Shown here piece by piece: positions 35,648 to 44,067 of a stretch of DNA of 64,000 nucleotides. Every line of letters starts with the position of its first letter. The first letter of the stretch is position 1. Origin of the DNA: Desulfallas thermosapovorans DSM 6562 (GTDB taxonomy: Bacteria > Bacillota > Desulfotomaculia > Desulfotomaculales > Desulfallaceae); the NCBI RefSeq assembly GCF_008124625.1, contig NZ_VNHM01000007.1:100915-164914 (forward strand), given 5' to 3'. The notes beneath the pieces are model-generated. The model was given only the letters and a program-made list of their open reading frames with translations, was not told the DNA's origin and searched no databases. A program made the position numbers and the translations under genes.

Positions 35648-36280
35648 TTACTTCATCCTCTCCCGAACTTCCGCCACTGCCTTTTCTTTTAATTCTGCGG
35701 CCTTTTTAACCAGCTGCTCTTTCTCCGCCAGTATATTCTTTACGTACTCCTCATCTTTAACCATGGGAATATTGATATCAGCACTTAAAAGCACGGCGTT
35801 GAGGGCCGCCTCACACACATATGCCGCCACACCGGCATCACTGATGGCCATTTTGTTACCAATTTTGGCCAGCCGGTCGGTTATTTCCAGTGCTTCCAGC
35901 AGGGTGCGGGCTATCTCCATGGGTGTATCGGTGGCGGTTTTAAGCGCCTTTTGCATCATTTCTTCCCGCTTGGCCTTTTCCTCATCGGTGTTCTTGGGCA
36001 TGCGGAAAACGTCCATAAACTTGCCAAAGGCGGCTATATCCGCGGCCACCAGTTTTTCCAGCTTATTTATGATAAAGTAAGCAGCACCGGTGATTTCCTT
36101 AACTTCGGGTTCAACATCCTTGAACTTGGGCTTGCCCACAGTAAGGTTACCCACCATGGCGGTCATGGCAACGCCCAGAGTACCCACCAGAGCCGATACG
36201 CTGCCGCCGCCGGGGGTGGGAGCGTCAGAGGCCGATACTGCCACTACTTTGCGGAACGGAAAATCATAAATTTCGCTCAC
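35648..36280 (-). CDS. fchA: Cyclodeaminase/cyclohydrolase family protein (FchA-like)
   Basis: 210 residues: SDAPTPGGGSVSALVGTLGVAMTAMVGNLT near 20-50 is the FTCD_C signature. In acetogens FchA is a methenyltetrahydrofolate cyclohydrolase; in other contexts a formimino-THF cyclodeaminase. Adjacent folD points to one-carbon folate metabolism. GTG 36280 has GAGGTGACTCAA upstream and is preferred over GTG 36289. Confidence 0.88.
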   Translation of the reverse strand: MSEIYDFPFRKVVAVSASDAPTPGGGSVSALVGTLGVAMTAMVGNLTVGKPKFKDVEPEVKEITGAAYFIINKLEKLVAADIAAFGKFMDVFRMPKNTDEEKAKREEMMQKALKTATDTPMEIARTLLEALEITDRLAKIGNKMAISDAGVAAYVCEAALNAVLLSADINIPMVKDEEYVKNILAEKEQLVKKAAELKEKAVAEVRERMK

Positions 36281-36310
36281 TTGAGTCACCTCATCAATAA
36301 AAATTTGGAA

Positions 36311-37162
36311 TTAAGCCAAACCCTGCAGTTTGATAGCCTTGAGCACGTTTTTCTGAATCAGTACGGTGGTCAGGCTGCCCACGCCGCCCGGCACGGGGGT
36401 GATGGCACCCGCCACTTCCTTGGCGTTTTCAAAGTCAACGTCGCCGCAGATACCGCCGCCCTCGGCGGGGTTAATACCGGCGTCAACCACGACGGCACCG
36501 GGTTTGATCATATCAGCAGTGATCATTTTTGCCCGGCCCACCGCCGCGATAAGGATATCGGCCTGTTTGGTATGATAAGCCAGGTCGGCGGTTTTGGTGT
36601 GACAAACGGTTACAGTGGCGTTTTGATTGAGCATCATAAATACCAGCGGTTTGCCCACAGTTTCACCGCGGCCTACGATAACGGCGTTTTTGCCTTTGAT
36701 TTCAATGCCGCTACGAAGCATAACTTCAATGCAGCTCTGGGGGGTAGCCGGGAACAGGCCCTCGCCGCCGCTTAAAATGTAACCCCGGTTGATGGGATGG
36801 GAGCCGTCCACGTCCTTTTTGGGGTCAACGGATTCCAAAACAACTTTTTTATCCATGCCCTTGGGCAGGGGCAGTTCGATCATAATACCGTGTACACTGG
36901 TATCCTTATTCCATGCGTCAATGACAGCCAGCACTTCCTCAAGGGTGGAGGAACCGGTCATGGTTTTCAATTCGAAGTCGATACCCACGTTGGCGCAGGA
37001 TTTCTCCTTGGAGCGGGCGTATACCACCGAAGCGGGATCATCACCAACAAGTAATACATTCAGCTTGGGCACAATGCCCTTTTCCCGCAGTTGTGCCACT
37101 TCAGCCTTCACTTCTTCTCTGATGGTCGCTGCAATCGCTTTGCCATCAATAAGGGTCGCCAT
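36311..37162 (-). CDS. folD: Bifunctional methylenetetrahydrofolate dehydrogenase / methenyltetrahydrofolate cyclohydrolase
   Basis: 283 residues. VYARSKEKSCANVGIDFE contains the catalytic YxxxK. VDGSHPINRGYILSGG and AVIVGRGETVGKPLVFMMLNQNATVTVCHT form the NAD(P) site, and GAVVVDAGINPAEGG with TPVPGGVGSLTT completes it. Interconverts methylene-, methenyl- and formyl-THF. Next to fchA it may be redundant for the cyclohydrolase step or work in the Wood-Ljungdahl methyl branch. ATG 37162 with GGGAGG upstream. Confidence 0.95.
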   Translation of the reverse strand: MATLIDGKAIAATIREEVKAEVAQLREKGIVPKLNVLLVGDDPASVVYARSKEKSCANVGIDFELKTMTGSSTLEEVLAVIDAWNKDTSVHGIMIELPLPKGMDKKVVLESVDPKKDVDGSHPINRGYILSGGEGLFPATPQSCIEVMLRSGIEIKGKNAVIVGRGETVGKPLVFMMLNQNATVTVCHTKTADLAYHTKQADILIAAVGRAKMITADMIKPGAVVVDAGINPAEGGGICGDVDFENAKEVAGAITPVPGGVGSLTTVLIQKNVLKAIKLQGLA

Positions 37163-37189
37163 TATAGTTTTCCTCCCTAAACAAATATT

Positions 37190-38386
37190 TTATTTAATCT
37201 CTTTGACCAGGCACTCTATCATTCCCCGGTGTAAATGCACCTGCACCTGGTCGCCAGCTTGTACCTGCCGGCTGTCCCGCAATACCGCACCGTCCGGGCA
37301 AAGGGTATAACTGTATCCCCTCGCCAGTGTGGCCAGCGGGCTGAGGGCATCAAGCCGCCCCGCCAGCAGAGCCAGGCGACCGGCCAAACCGTTCACACCG
37401 GTCCTGGCCAGCCCGGCCAGCTGTTTTTCCAACATATCCACAGCCTGGCGCCGCTGCTCCACCAGTTTATCCAGGGGCCTGGCCAGCACCCGGCTCCGGG
37501 CGCAGTGGCTTAACCGCTGCCGGTAGCCGATTATCTGCTGTTCCAAAGAACGGGTTAGCCGCGCGGCTTGCATGTCCACCAGCCTTTTCGTTTCCAACCG
37601 GTCGGGCACCGCCAATTCCGCCGCCGCCGAAGGGGTGGGAGCACGCAAATCTGCGGCCATATCGGCCAGGGTGAAATCAGTTTCGTGCCCCACCGCCGAT
37701 ATAACCGGTATGCGAGAGGCCGCGATACTTCTAACCACCTGCTCGGTGTTAAAGGCCCAAAGCTCCTCAAGGGATCCTCCCCCCCGGCCTACAATGATTA
37801 AATCCACACTATTCAGCCTATTTAGCTGTTCCAAAGCCCGGGAAACCTCCCGGGGAGCTGCTTCTCCCTGTACCGCCACAGGGGCCAGTATTATTTTAAC
37901 CTGGGGCCAGCGGCGGCGCAATATTTGCATAACATCCCGCACCGCCGCACCCGTCCGGGATGTCACAATACCAACACAGCGGGGAAAACGGGGTAGTCTT
38001 TTCTTGCGGCTGTGATCAAATAACCCTTCGGCAGCCAGTTCCTGTTTGAGATTTTCCAGGGCGGCAAAGAGCGCCCCGGTACCATCGGGTTCCAACTGCT
38101 CGGCATATAACTGGTACTGGCCGTCCCGGTCATAAACGGTCACGTAACCCCTTACCCGAACGGCCATACCGTTCCCCGGGCTGCATTTTAAATTTCTGGC
38201 CCGGGAACGAAACATGACTACTCTGATACAGGAATAATTGTCTTTCAAGGTAAAGTAAATATGCCCGGATGTAGCTTTTTTATAGTTGGAAACCTCACCC
38301 TTGACCCACAGATTAATCAACTGCCGATCATTTTCCAACAGATTTTTGATATGTCCGGTTAATTGCTGCACGGTAAAAATCTGCAT
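37190..38386 (-). CDS. xseA: Exodeoxyribonuclease VII large subunit
   Basis: 398 residues. OB-fold domain 1-100 (FTVQQLTGHIKNLLENDRQLINLWVKGEVSNYK) followed by the catalytic core (GIVTSRTGAAVRDVMQILRRRWP, IIVGRGGGSLEELWAFN, ISAVGHETDFTLADMAADLRAPTPSAAAE), then a coiled-coil and a C-terminal segment with LATLARGYSYTLCPDG. Degrades single-stranded DNA with XseB. ATG 38386; first gene of the xseA-folD-fchA unit, with a candidate Spo0A box 35 nt upstream. Confidence 0.95.
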   Translation of the reverse strand: MQIFTVQQLTGHIKNLLENDRQLINLWVKGEVSNYKKATSGHIYFTLKDNYSCIRVVMFRSRARNLKCSPGNGMAVRVRGYVTVYDRDGQYQLYAEQLEPDGTGALFAALENLKQELAAEGLFDHSRKKRLPRFPRCVGIVTSRTGAAVRDVMQILRRRWPQVKIILAPVAVQGEAAPREVSRALEQLNRLNSVDLIIVGRGGGSLEELWAFNTEQVVRSIAASRIPVISAVGHETDFTLADMAADLRAPTPSAAAELAVPDRLETKRLVDMQAARLTRSLEQQIIGYRQRLSHCARSRVLARPLDKLVEQRRQAVDMLEKQLAGLARTGVNGLAGRLALLAGRLDALSPLATLARGYSYTLCPDGAVLRDSRQVQAGDQVQVHLHRGMIECLVKEIK

Positions 38387-38420
38387 CGATCAGTTCCTTT
38401 TCCATAGCAAGTTAACTAAA

Positions 38421-38428
38421 TTCGACAA
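38421..38428 (-). promoter_or_regulatory. Candidate Spo0A box upstream of xseA
   Basis: Minus strand TTGTCGAA, containing the core TGTCGAA, 35 nt before xseA. A single 7-base match is expected by chance about once per few kb; support is positional only. Confidence 0.25.
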
Positions 38429-38468
38429 TATCCGGTTATCCATCCCTTATTAAAACAGCAATGATCAC

Positions 38469-38484
38469 TTCCAGCCGGCTGGAA
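38469..38484. promoter_or_regulatory. Perfect 16-bp palindrome in the xseA upstream region
   Basis: ttccagccggctggaa, 83 nt upstream of xseA and 88 nt after the end of the NfnB-like gene. Perfect dyad symmetry without loop fits an operator better than a terminator. No regulator is identified. Confidence 0.35.
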
Positions 38485-38571
38485 ATATGCCGCCGTGCTG
38501 ATGATTTTTTAAATTTGATTTATCCTGCCCTAAGTTTATCATTGGTGCCGGGCAGTTGTGAACCAGCGAAA

Positions 38572-39984
38572 TTATTTACTGGTCAAATAGGCGTGAATCG
38601 ATTTGGCCGCCGTGCGCCCGGCACCCATGGCCAGGATAACGGTGGCCGCACCGGTAACCACGTCGCCGCCGGCAAACACGCCGGGCTTGGAAGTAGCGCC
38701 GGTTTCCGGGTCCGCTACGATGTTTCCTCTGCTAGTTAATTCCAGGCCTTTGGTAGTCCTTGGCACCAGCGGGTTGGGGCCCTGGCCGATGGCCACCACC
38801 ACGGTATCCACATCCATAATATATTCGGAGCCTTCAATGGGAACGGGGCGGCGTCTTCCTGAAGCATCGGGCTCGCCCAGTTCATATTTGATGCATTTCA
38901 TGCCGGTTACCCAGCCTTCTTCGTTGCTGAGTATTTCCACCGGGCTGGTCAAAAAGGCAAACTTGACGCCCTCTTCCTCGGCATGTTCAACCTCTTCCTT
39001 GCGGGCCGGCAGTTCCTCATGGGAACGGCGGTACACGATCCAGGATTCCTCGGCGCCCAAACGCAGCGCAGTGCGGGCACCGTCCATGGCTACGTTACCG
39101 CCGCCCAGCACGGCGACCTTTTTACCGATTTTAATGGGTGTATCCCAATCGGGGAATTGGTAGGCCTTCATCAGGTTGGTACGGGTTAAAAATTCGTTGG
39201 CGGAGTAAACACCACAGGCATTTTCCCCGGGAATTTTCATAAAATAGGGCAGGCCGGCACCGGTGCCGATAAATATTGCGTCATAACCCTCGTTTTCCAT
39301 TAATTCATCAACAGTGGTAAACTTGCCCACCACCGAGTTAACTTCAATTTTAACGCCCAGTTTCTTCAGGTTTTCCACTTCGGCCTGCACTACGGCCTTG
39401 GGCAGACGAAATTCGGGAATACCATACATCAACACACCGCCCGCCACGTGCAAGGCCTCGTATACAGTTACATCATGACCCAGCTTGGCTAAATCGGAAG
39501 CGCAGGTCAAACCCGCCGGCCCGGAACCAACCACGGCCACCTTTTTACCGGTGGGCGGAGCTACCTCGGGCAAGGTCACACCCTTTTGCAATTCCCGGTC
39601 GGCGCAGAAGCGTTCAATACGGCCGATACCAACGGCTTCATATTTTTTAGCCAAAGTACAGTATTTTTCGCACTGGTTTTCCTGGGGGCACACCCGGCCG
39701 CAGACCGCCGGCAAAGCGTTCTTCTCTTTTATCTTTTTAATAGCCCCGTCAAAATCCCGTTCGGCCACCAGCTTGATAAAGGCGGGAATATCCACCTCCA
39801 CCGGGCAACCTTGCCGGCAGGGCTCATTTTTACACTGCAGGCAACGCTGGGCTTCAGCAACTACAGTTTCCTCATCGTAGCCCAGGGCCACTTCATTGAA
39901 ATTCCGGGCCCTTTCCAGGGGATCCTGGGCCGGCATGGGGTTCTTATTGGGTATAATTTTTTTCTTGGTTTTTTGTTCAGCCAT
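38572..39984 (-). CDS. nfnB: NADPH-dependent glutamate synthase-type flavoprotein (NfnB-like)
   Basis: 470 residues (ATG 39984; GGAGG 9 nt upstream; overlaps the NfnA stop as TAATG). An N-terminal Fe-S domain has CLQCKNEPCRQGCP and CGRVCPQENQCEKYC near 48-120. Two Rossmann domains follow: VAVVGSGPAGLTCASDLAKLGHDVTVYEA (FAD) and KVAVLGGGNVAMDGARTALRLG (NADPH). The pair with the downstream-coded partner is the electron-bifurcating NADH-dependent reduced ferredoxin:NADP oxidoreductase; glutamate synthase small subunit is the alternative, but no large subunit is nearby. Confidence 0.85.
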   Translation of the reverse strand: MAEQKTKKKIIPNKNPMPAQDPLERARNFNEVALGYDEETVVAEAQRCLQCKNEPCRQGCPVEVDIPAFIKLVAERDFDGAIKKIKEKNALPAVCGRVCPQENQCEKYCTLAKKYEAVGIGRIERFCADRELQKGVTLPEVAPPTGKKVAVVGSGPAGLTCASDLAKLGHDVTVYEALHVAGGVLMYGIPEFRLPKAVVQAEVENLKKLGVKIEVNSVVGKFTTVDELMENEGYDAIFIGTGAGLPYFMKIPGENACGVYSANEFLTRTNLMKAYQFPDWDTPIKIGKKVAVLGGGNVAMDGARTALRLGAEESWIVYRRSHEELPARKEEVEHAEEEGVKFAFLTSPVEILSNEEGWVTGMKCIKYELGEPDASGRRRPVPIEGSEYIMDVDTVVVAIGQGPNPLVPRTTKGLELTSRGNIVADPETGATSKPGVFAGGDVVTGAATVILAMGAGRTAAKSIHAYLTSK

Positions 39985-40835
39985 TATTTGCCACCTCCAC
40001 ATCCGCACTTGCATTCATGATGTTCCAGGGCTTTTTGCTCTTCCGCTTTAAAGTAAACCTGGCGGCGGGATAACTCGGCCCAGTCCACCTGGTGCCCGTC
40101 AAAGTCCGGTCCGTCAACGCAGACAAACTTGGTTTCATTGCCCACGGAAACCCGGCAACAGCCGCACATACCCGTACCGTCCACCATCAGAGCATTCAGG
40201 CTGACTATTGTTTTTATGCCGTATTCTTTGGTCATGTTACATACCGCCCGCATCATTGGCTGTGGCCCGATGGCAATAACCAGAGGAATATTTTCTTTAC
40301 CTTTACTTTCAATGACCTCTTTTAATACGTCGGTGACAAAACCCTTACGCACATAAGAACCGTCATCGGTGGTAACCAGCAATTCCGAGCAGGCCGCCCG
40401 CATGTGGTCTTCCCAGAACATAAGCTCCTTATTCCTGGCTCCCATAATACCAATTACATGGTTGCCTGCTTCTTTAAAGGCCCGGGCAATGGGATGCACC
40501 GGCGCAACACCAACACCGCCACCTACGCAAACCACGTTGCCCACGTTTTCAATGTGGGTGGGCTCGCCCAGCGGTCCTACAAAATCTTTGATGTAATCTC
40601 CGGCTTCCATGGCACCCAGTTGTTTAGTGGTTTTACCCACTTCCTGGAATACTATGGTTACGGTGCCCTTTTCCCGGTCAAAGTCAGCAATGGTCAAGGG
40701 AATCCTTTCCCCTTCTTCATGGATGCGTAAAATAATGAATTGACCGGCCTGGCAGCTTTTGGCCACCTTGGGCGCATCGATCACAAATAGTTTGATTATT
40801 GGTGAAAAAACCTGCTTTTCTAGTATTTTGAACAC
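39984..40835 (-). CDS. nfnA: FAD/NAD(P)- and [2Fe-2S]-binding oxidoreductase subunit (NfnA-like)
   Basis: About 283 residues of the PyrK/SudB/NfnA type: FAD domain (IPLTIADFDREKGTVTIVFQEVGKTTKQL), NAD-binding VVCVGGGVGVAPVHPIARAF and a C-terminal cysteine cluster (DGTGMCGCCRVS...CVDGPDFDGH) for [2Fe-2S]. GTG 40835 gives the usual MFKILEK start, 11 nt after GGGAGGGG; a longer frame reaches 40868. C-terminus has an unusual Cys/Gly tail (HHECKCGCGGGK). With NfnB it balances NADH, NADPH and ferredoxin. Confidence 0.85.
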   Translation of the reverse strand: MFKILEKQVFSPIIKLFVIDAPKVAKSCQAGQFIILRIHEEGERIPLTIADFDREKGTVTIVFQEVGKTTKQLGAMEAGDYIKDFVGPLGEPTHIENVGNVVCVGGGVGVAPVHPIARAFKEAGNHVIGIMGARNKELMFWEDHMRAACSELLVTTDDGSYVRKGFVTDVLKEVIESKGKENIPLVIAIGPQPMMRAVCNMTKEYGIKTIVSLNALMVDGTGMCGCCRVSVGNETKFVCVDGPDFDGHQVDWAELSRRQVYFKAEEQKALEHHECKCGCGGGK

Positions 40836-40962
40836 GTCTCTCCATTCCCCTCCCTCATTTTTTTTCATCCAGAAAACTTATCCTTAATATTTCTAGGCTA
40901 AATGCTTGATTCCTGCCATCACGCCAGGCATTAAACAAAATTTTGCGAAAAAAGCGCCAATA

Positions 40963-41004
40963 CAAAAAAAACAAGGTTGAAATCAGAGATTTTCAACCTT
41001 TAAA
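40963..41004 (-). terminator. Terminator after nusB
   Basis: The minus-strand stem AAGGTTGAAAA/TTTTCAACCTT-type (41004-40994 with 40985-40975) is followed by GTTTTTTTTGTA, about 30-60 nt after the nusB stop. The spacer also contains ccggcacca, a fragment of the dispersed repeat. Confidence 0.75.
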
Positions 41005-41031
41005 AACCGGCACCAAAGTTATGTCAACTGT

Positions 41032-41445
41032 TCAAGCCCGGGTTTCCCCAACCCGGCGGGCAAAGGCACCCAAAATACCGTTGATAAACTTGCCTGAATC
41101 CTTACCACCAAACCTTTTGGCCAGTTCCACAGCCTCGTTGATAGATACGCCGTGTGGTATATCATCGACATACAGCATTTCATACATAGCCAACCGGAGA
41201 ATATTTCTATCCACGGCCGCCATCCGCTCCAACTGCCATTCCCGGCTGTACCCGGCAATGGTTTTATCCAACTCCTCCATTTTTTCCAGGGTCCCGTATA
41301 CCAGTTGGCTGGCAAATTCAAAATCTGATTCGGCAAGCACAAAGTTTTCCTGAATATTTCGCAGTGCCTCATCCACGGCCATTTTGCCCACATCCACCTG
41401 GTATAGCACCTGCATAGCCGATTCCCTGGATTGTCTTCTGCCCAT
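41032..41445 (-). CDS. nusB: Transcription antitermination factor NusB
   Basis: 137 residues, all-alpha RNA-binding NusB fold (MGRRQSRESAMQVLYQVDVGK at the start; ILRLAMYEMLYVDDIPHGVSINEAVELAKRFGGKDSGKFINGILGAFAR at the end). Works in rRNA antitermination with NusE. Last gene of the accB-accC-asp23-amaP-DUF2273-nusB run; terminator directly after. Confidence 0.95.
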   Translation of the reverse strand: MGRRQSRESAMQVLYQVDVGKMAVDEALRNIQENFVLAESDFEFASQLVYGTLEKMEELDKTIAGYSREWQLERMAAVDRNILRLAMYEMLYVDDIPHGVSINEAVELAKRFGGKDSGKFINGILGAFARRVGETRA

Positions 41446-41454
41446 TGATTTGTG

Positions 41455-41676
41455 TCACCTTTCCCCCAGCAAGCGTAACAGCCGGTCTTTAATATCCACC
41501 TGGTCGTCCAATTGTTTTCCCCCCAGGTAGCCCAATACAACGCATACTACAATAAAAAGGGTCTTTAAAACCCCCCAAAAAATCACGGACAAGCTTAGCA
41601 ACAGGCCTATTAACACACCAATTATTTTTCCCCGGTGCATGATAATCCATTCCAGAATATATTCCAGGTAATCCAT
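41455..41676 (-). CDS. DUF2273 family small membrane protein
   Basis: 73 residues, one to two hydrophobic helices (IIGVLIGLLLSLSVIFWGVLKTLFIVVCVVLGYLGG) and a charged tail (VDIKDRLLRLLGER). DUF2273 proteins are encoded with Asp23 and AmaP. ATG 41676 with GGGGAG 7 nt upstream is preferred to the upstream ATG 41691 that overlaps the amaP stop. Probably part of an envelope stress-sensing complex. Confidence 0.85.
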   Translation of the reverse strand: MDYLEYILEWIIMHRGKIIGVLIGLLLSLSVIFWGVLKTLFIVVCVVLGYLGGKQLDDQVDIKDRLLRLLGER

Positions 41677-41690
41677 AAGGCCACTCCCCA

Positions 41691-42224
41691 TTATTCAACC
41701 CTGGGTTTGGCTGTTTTGAAACTCTCCACAGCCACCCGCACCTCGGATACGGTTACCCCCACCACGTTATATATACTATCCTTTACCTTCTTTTGTATAT
41801 CTTCCGATACAGCGGGAATATTAATATCCGGAGCAGTGATTAATTTTAAATGCATGGCTATCCCCCGGGGCGATGACTCTACTTTGGCCTTTACTTCTTT
41901 AATACCAGGTACGTCGGCTACCGCCTTTTCCGCCAGGGTTTCGACAGCGGCCAGAGAAACCCGCACCTGACCCAGGCCGCCTTCGTGCACCACTGCTTGC
42001 TTCCTGCGCTCGGGCTTTAAGCTTTTCCACAACAGTCGCAGGCCCATAATAACATATACCACCACTAAGGTCCATAATATTTCGTAATTGGAGGAGGTAT
42101 TGATCTCCCCCCAAAGCCGCTTTGCCGGATCCGGCCAACCGGCCAGGAAGACGCCCAGGGCCATAAAAAGCAATGTTAAAGTTGTAGTGTACAACAAAAG
42201 TATGCCGCGGTCAAAGGGCCCCAT
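41691..42224 (-). CDS. amaP: Alkaline shock response membrane anchor protein AmaP
   Basis: About 177 residues with two N-terminal transmembrane helices (ILLLYTTTLTLLFMALGVFLAGW; YEILWTLVVVYVIMGLRLLW) and an Asp23-like C-terminal domain (GLGQVRVSLAAVETLAEKAV). In staphylococci AmaP anchors Asp23 to the membrane. ATG 42224 has GGAGG 9 nt upstream; an ATG at 42230 is too close to the RBS. Confidence 0.9.
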   Translation of the reverse strand: MGPFDRGILLLYTTTLTLLFMALGVFLAGWPDPAKRLWGEINTSSNYEILWTLVVVYVIMGLRLLWKSLKPERRKQAVVHEGGLGQVRVSLAAVETLAEKAVADVPGIKEVKAKVESSPRGIAMHLKLITAPDINIPAVSEDIQKKVKDSIYNVVGVTVSEVRVAVESFKTAKPRVE

Positions 42225-42242
42225 GTGCATTATCCTCCAGTT

Positions 42243-42647
42243 TTATTTTACCCGGTTACTGTGTTCCTCTTCACCTGGTTCATTGGCGAAGGCCACTCCC
42301 TGCACATTGACATTTACCTCCACCACCACAAGGCCCGTCATTTTTTCAATGGCGTTCTTTACAACGTCTTGTATTTTAGCCGCTACATCGGGGATGCGGG
42401 AACCATACTCCACCACAATAAATAAATCCACCGCCGCTTCCTTTTCTCCCACTTCCACCTTGACGCCCTTGGAAAGATTTTTGCGGCCCAATTTTTCTGT
42501 GATACCGCCCACCACACCGCCGCTCATTCCAACCACGCCGGGTACTTCGGTGGCGGCCAGCCCGGCAATAATGCGCACAACATCATCGGCAATGCGGATG
42601 GTCCCCAGACTGTTTTTCTCTTCACGAACCATGTCTTGCTGCTCCAC
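42243..42647 (-). CDS. Asp23/Gls24 family envelope stress response protein
   Basis: 134 residues: LGTIRIADDVVRIIAGLAATEVPGVVGMSGGVVGGITEKLGRKNLSKGVKVEVGEKEAAVDLFIVVEYG is the Asp23 pattern. A cytoplasmic partner of AmaP. GTG 42647 with GAGGGGG upstream. The gene follows the accC terminator (42693-42722), so Asp23-AmaP-DUF2273-nusB may be a separate unit. Confidence 0.9.
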   Translation of the reverse strand: MEQQDMVREEKNSLGTIRIADDVVRIIAGLAATEVPGVVGMSGGVVGGITEKLGRKNLSKGVKVEVGEKEAAVDLFIVVEYGSRIPDVAAKIQDVVKNAIEKMTGLVVVEVNVNVQGVAFANEPGEEEHSNRVK

Positions 42648-42692
42648 TTTGCAACCCCCTCACATCCAAGATTTAAGTTATTATACCAAAGG

Positions 42693-42722
42693 AGGAAAAA
42701 TACCGCAATTAACCCTGCGGTA
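42693..42722 (-). terminator. Terminator overlapping the accC stop codon
   Basis: The minus-strand stem TACCGCA/TGCGGTA (42722-42716 with 42707-42701) is followed by TTTTTCC. The accC stop TAA (42711-42709) is in the loop. A short but clean terminator. Confidence 0.65.
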
Positions 42723-44058
42723 TTATTCTACGCTGAATAAAATTGGTATATATCTCTCCCCTGCGGAAGAAAGCGTTGCGCAATATGCGCCGGTGGAAGG
42801 GGATAATGGTCTTGACCCCGTTTATGGCCAGTTCATCCAGGGCACGCTGCATGCGCGTAACCGCTTCACTGCGATCCCGCCCCCAGACAATCAGCTTGCC
42901 CAGCATGGAATCGTAATGGGGAGGTACCTCCCACCCGGCGAAGATGGCACTGTCCAGGCGCACCCCGGGACCTCCGGGGGGCTGAAAGGAGGTAATTTTA
43001 CCCGGACAGGCCATGAAATTCCGATCCGGGTCCTCGGCGTTGATGCGGCATTCGATGGCCCAGCCGGAAAACCGGATATCCTCCTGCCGGTAGCCCAACT
43101 CCTCCCCGGAAGCAATGCGTATTTGCTCTTTAATTAAATCAATGCCGGTTACCATCTCAGTCACCGGGTGTTCCACCTGAATGCGGGTGTTCATTTCGAT
43201 AAAATAAAAATTACCGTGTTTATCCAATAAAAATTCCACCGTACCAGCGCTACGGTAGCCCACTACCCGGGCAGCAGCCACCGCCGCCTCACTCAAACGG
43301 CGGCGCAGTTCTTCGTCCACCGCCGACGAAGGTGACTCTTCAATAATTTTCTGGTTGCGCCGCTGAATGGAGCAATCCCGCTCACCCAGGTGCACAATGT
43401 TACCGTAATTGTCGGCCAGCAGCTGTATTTCAATGTGTCGGGGTTCTTCCACGTATTTCTCCAGATAAATATCCCCGCTGCCAAAGGCGGCTGTAGCTTC
43501 AGAGCGGGCGGTTAATATACCCCGGGCCACTTCTTCCTCACACTGGGCCACCCGCATGCCCTTGCCGCCGCCGCCCGATGAAGCCTTGATCAGCACCGGG
43601 TAGCCAATTTCAGCGGCAACCTGCAGCGCCTGCCCGGCATCGCTGATCACGCCCCGGGAACCGGGCACCACAGGCACCCCGGAGGCCAGCATGGTTTCCC
43701 GGGCCTGCACTTTGTTGCCCATCAGGCGCATGGCCTCGGCCGGGGGGCCGATAAAAATCAACCCGTTGGCAGCACATATTTCAGCAAACTTATCATTTTC
43801 CGATAAAAAACCGTACCCCGGGTGTATCGCATCGGCTCGAGTTATAAGGGCGGCGCTGATGACGTTGGAAATGTTAAGATAACTGCGGCCCGGAGGCGGC
43901 GGGCCAATACATACCGCCTCATCGGCCATGCGCACGTGCAGGCTGTCCCTGTCCGACTCCGAGTAAACCGCCACGCTGGCTATGTTCATTTCCCGGCAAG
44001 CCCGGATAATTCGCACCGCTATTTCGCCCCGGTTGGCAATTAGTATTTTGCTGATCAT
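42709..44058 (-). CDS. accC: Biotin carboxylase (AccC/PycA-type)
   Basis: 449 residues, with [24 protein letters not shown] at the start, ATP-grasp [15 protein letters not shown] (about 158-172), [19 protein letters not shown] and [15 protein letters not shown], all typical. Carboxylates biotin on a carrier. ATG 44058 has AGGTG 6 nt upstream; GTG 44067 is less likely. It lies directly after the carboxyltransferase-BCCP fusion, so the pair could form a two-subunit pyruvate carboxylase. It could equally serve acetyl-CoA carboxylase through the embedded AccB-like module. Confidence 0.93.
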   Translation of the reverse strand: MISKILIANRGEIAVRIIRACREMNIASVAVYSESDRDSLHVRMADEAVCIGPPPPGRSYLNISNVISAALITRADAIHPGYGFLSENDKFAEICAANGLIFIGPPAEAMRLMGNKVQARETMLASGVPVVPGSRGVISDAGQALQVAAEIGYPVLIKASSGGGGKGMRVAQCEEEVARGILTARSEATAAFGSGDIYLEKYVEEPRHIEIQLLADNYGNIVHLGERDCSIQRRNQKIIEESPSSAVDEELRRRLSEAAVAAARVVGYRSAGTVEFLLDKHGNFYFIEMNTRIQVEHPVTEMVTGIDLIKEQIRIASGEELGYRQEDIRFSGWAIECRINAEDPDRNFMACPGKITSFQPPGGPGVRLDSAIFAGWEVPPHYDSMLGKLIVWGRDRSEAVTRMQRALDELAINGVKTIIPFHRRILRNAFFRRGEIYTNFIQRRIIPQG

Positions 44059-44067
44059 GGTTATCAC

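Noticed and set aside
38387..38571. Folate (THF) riboswitch before xseA-folD-fchA
   Set aside because: Looked for because of folD; no recognisable conserved THF core was found by eye.
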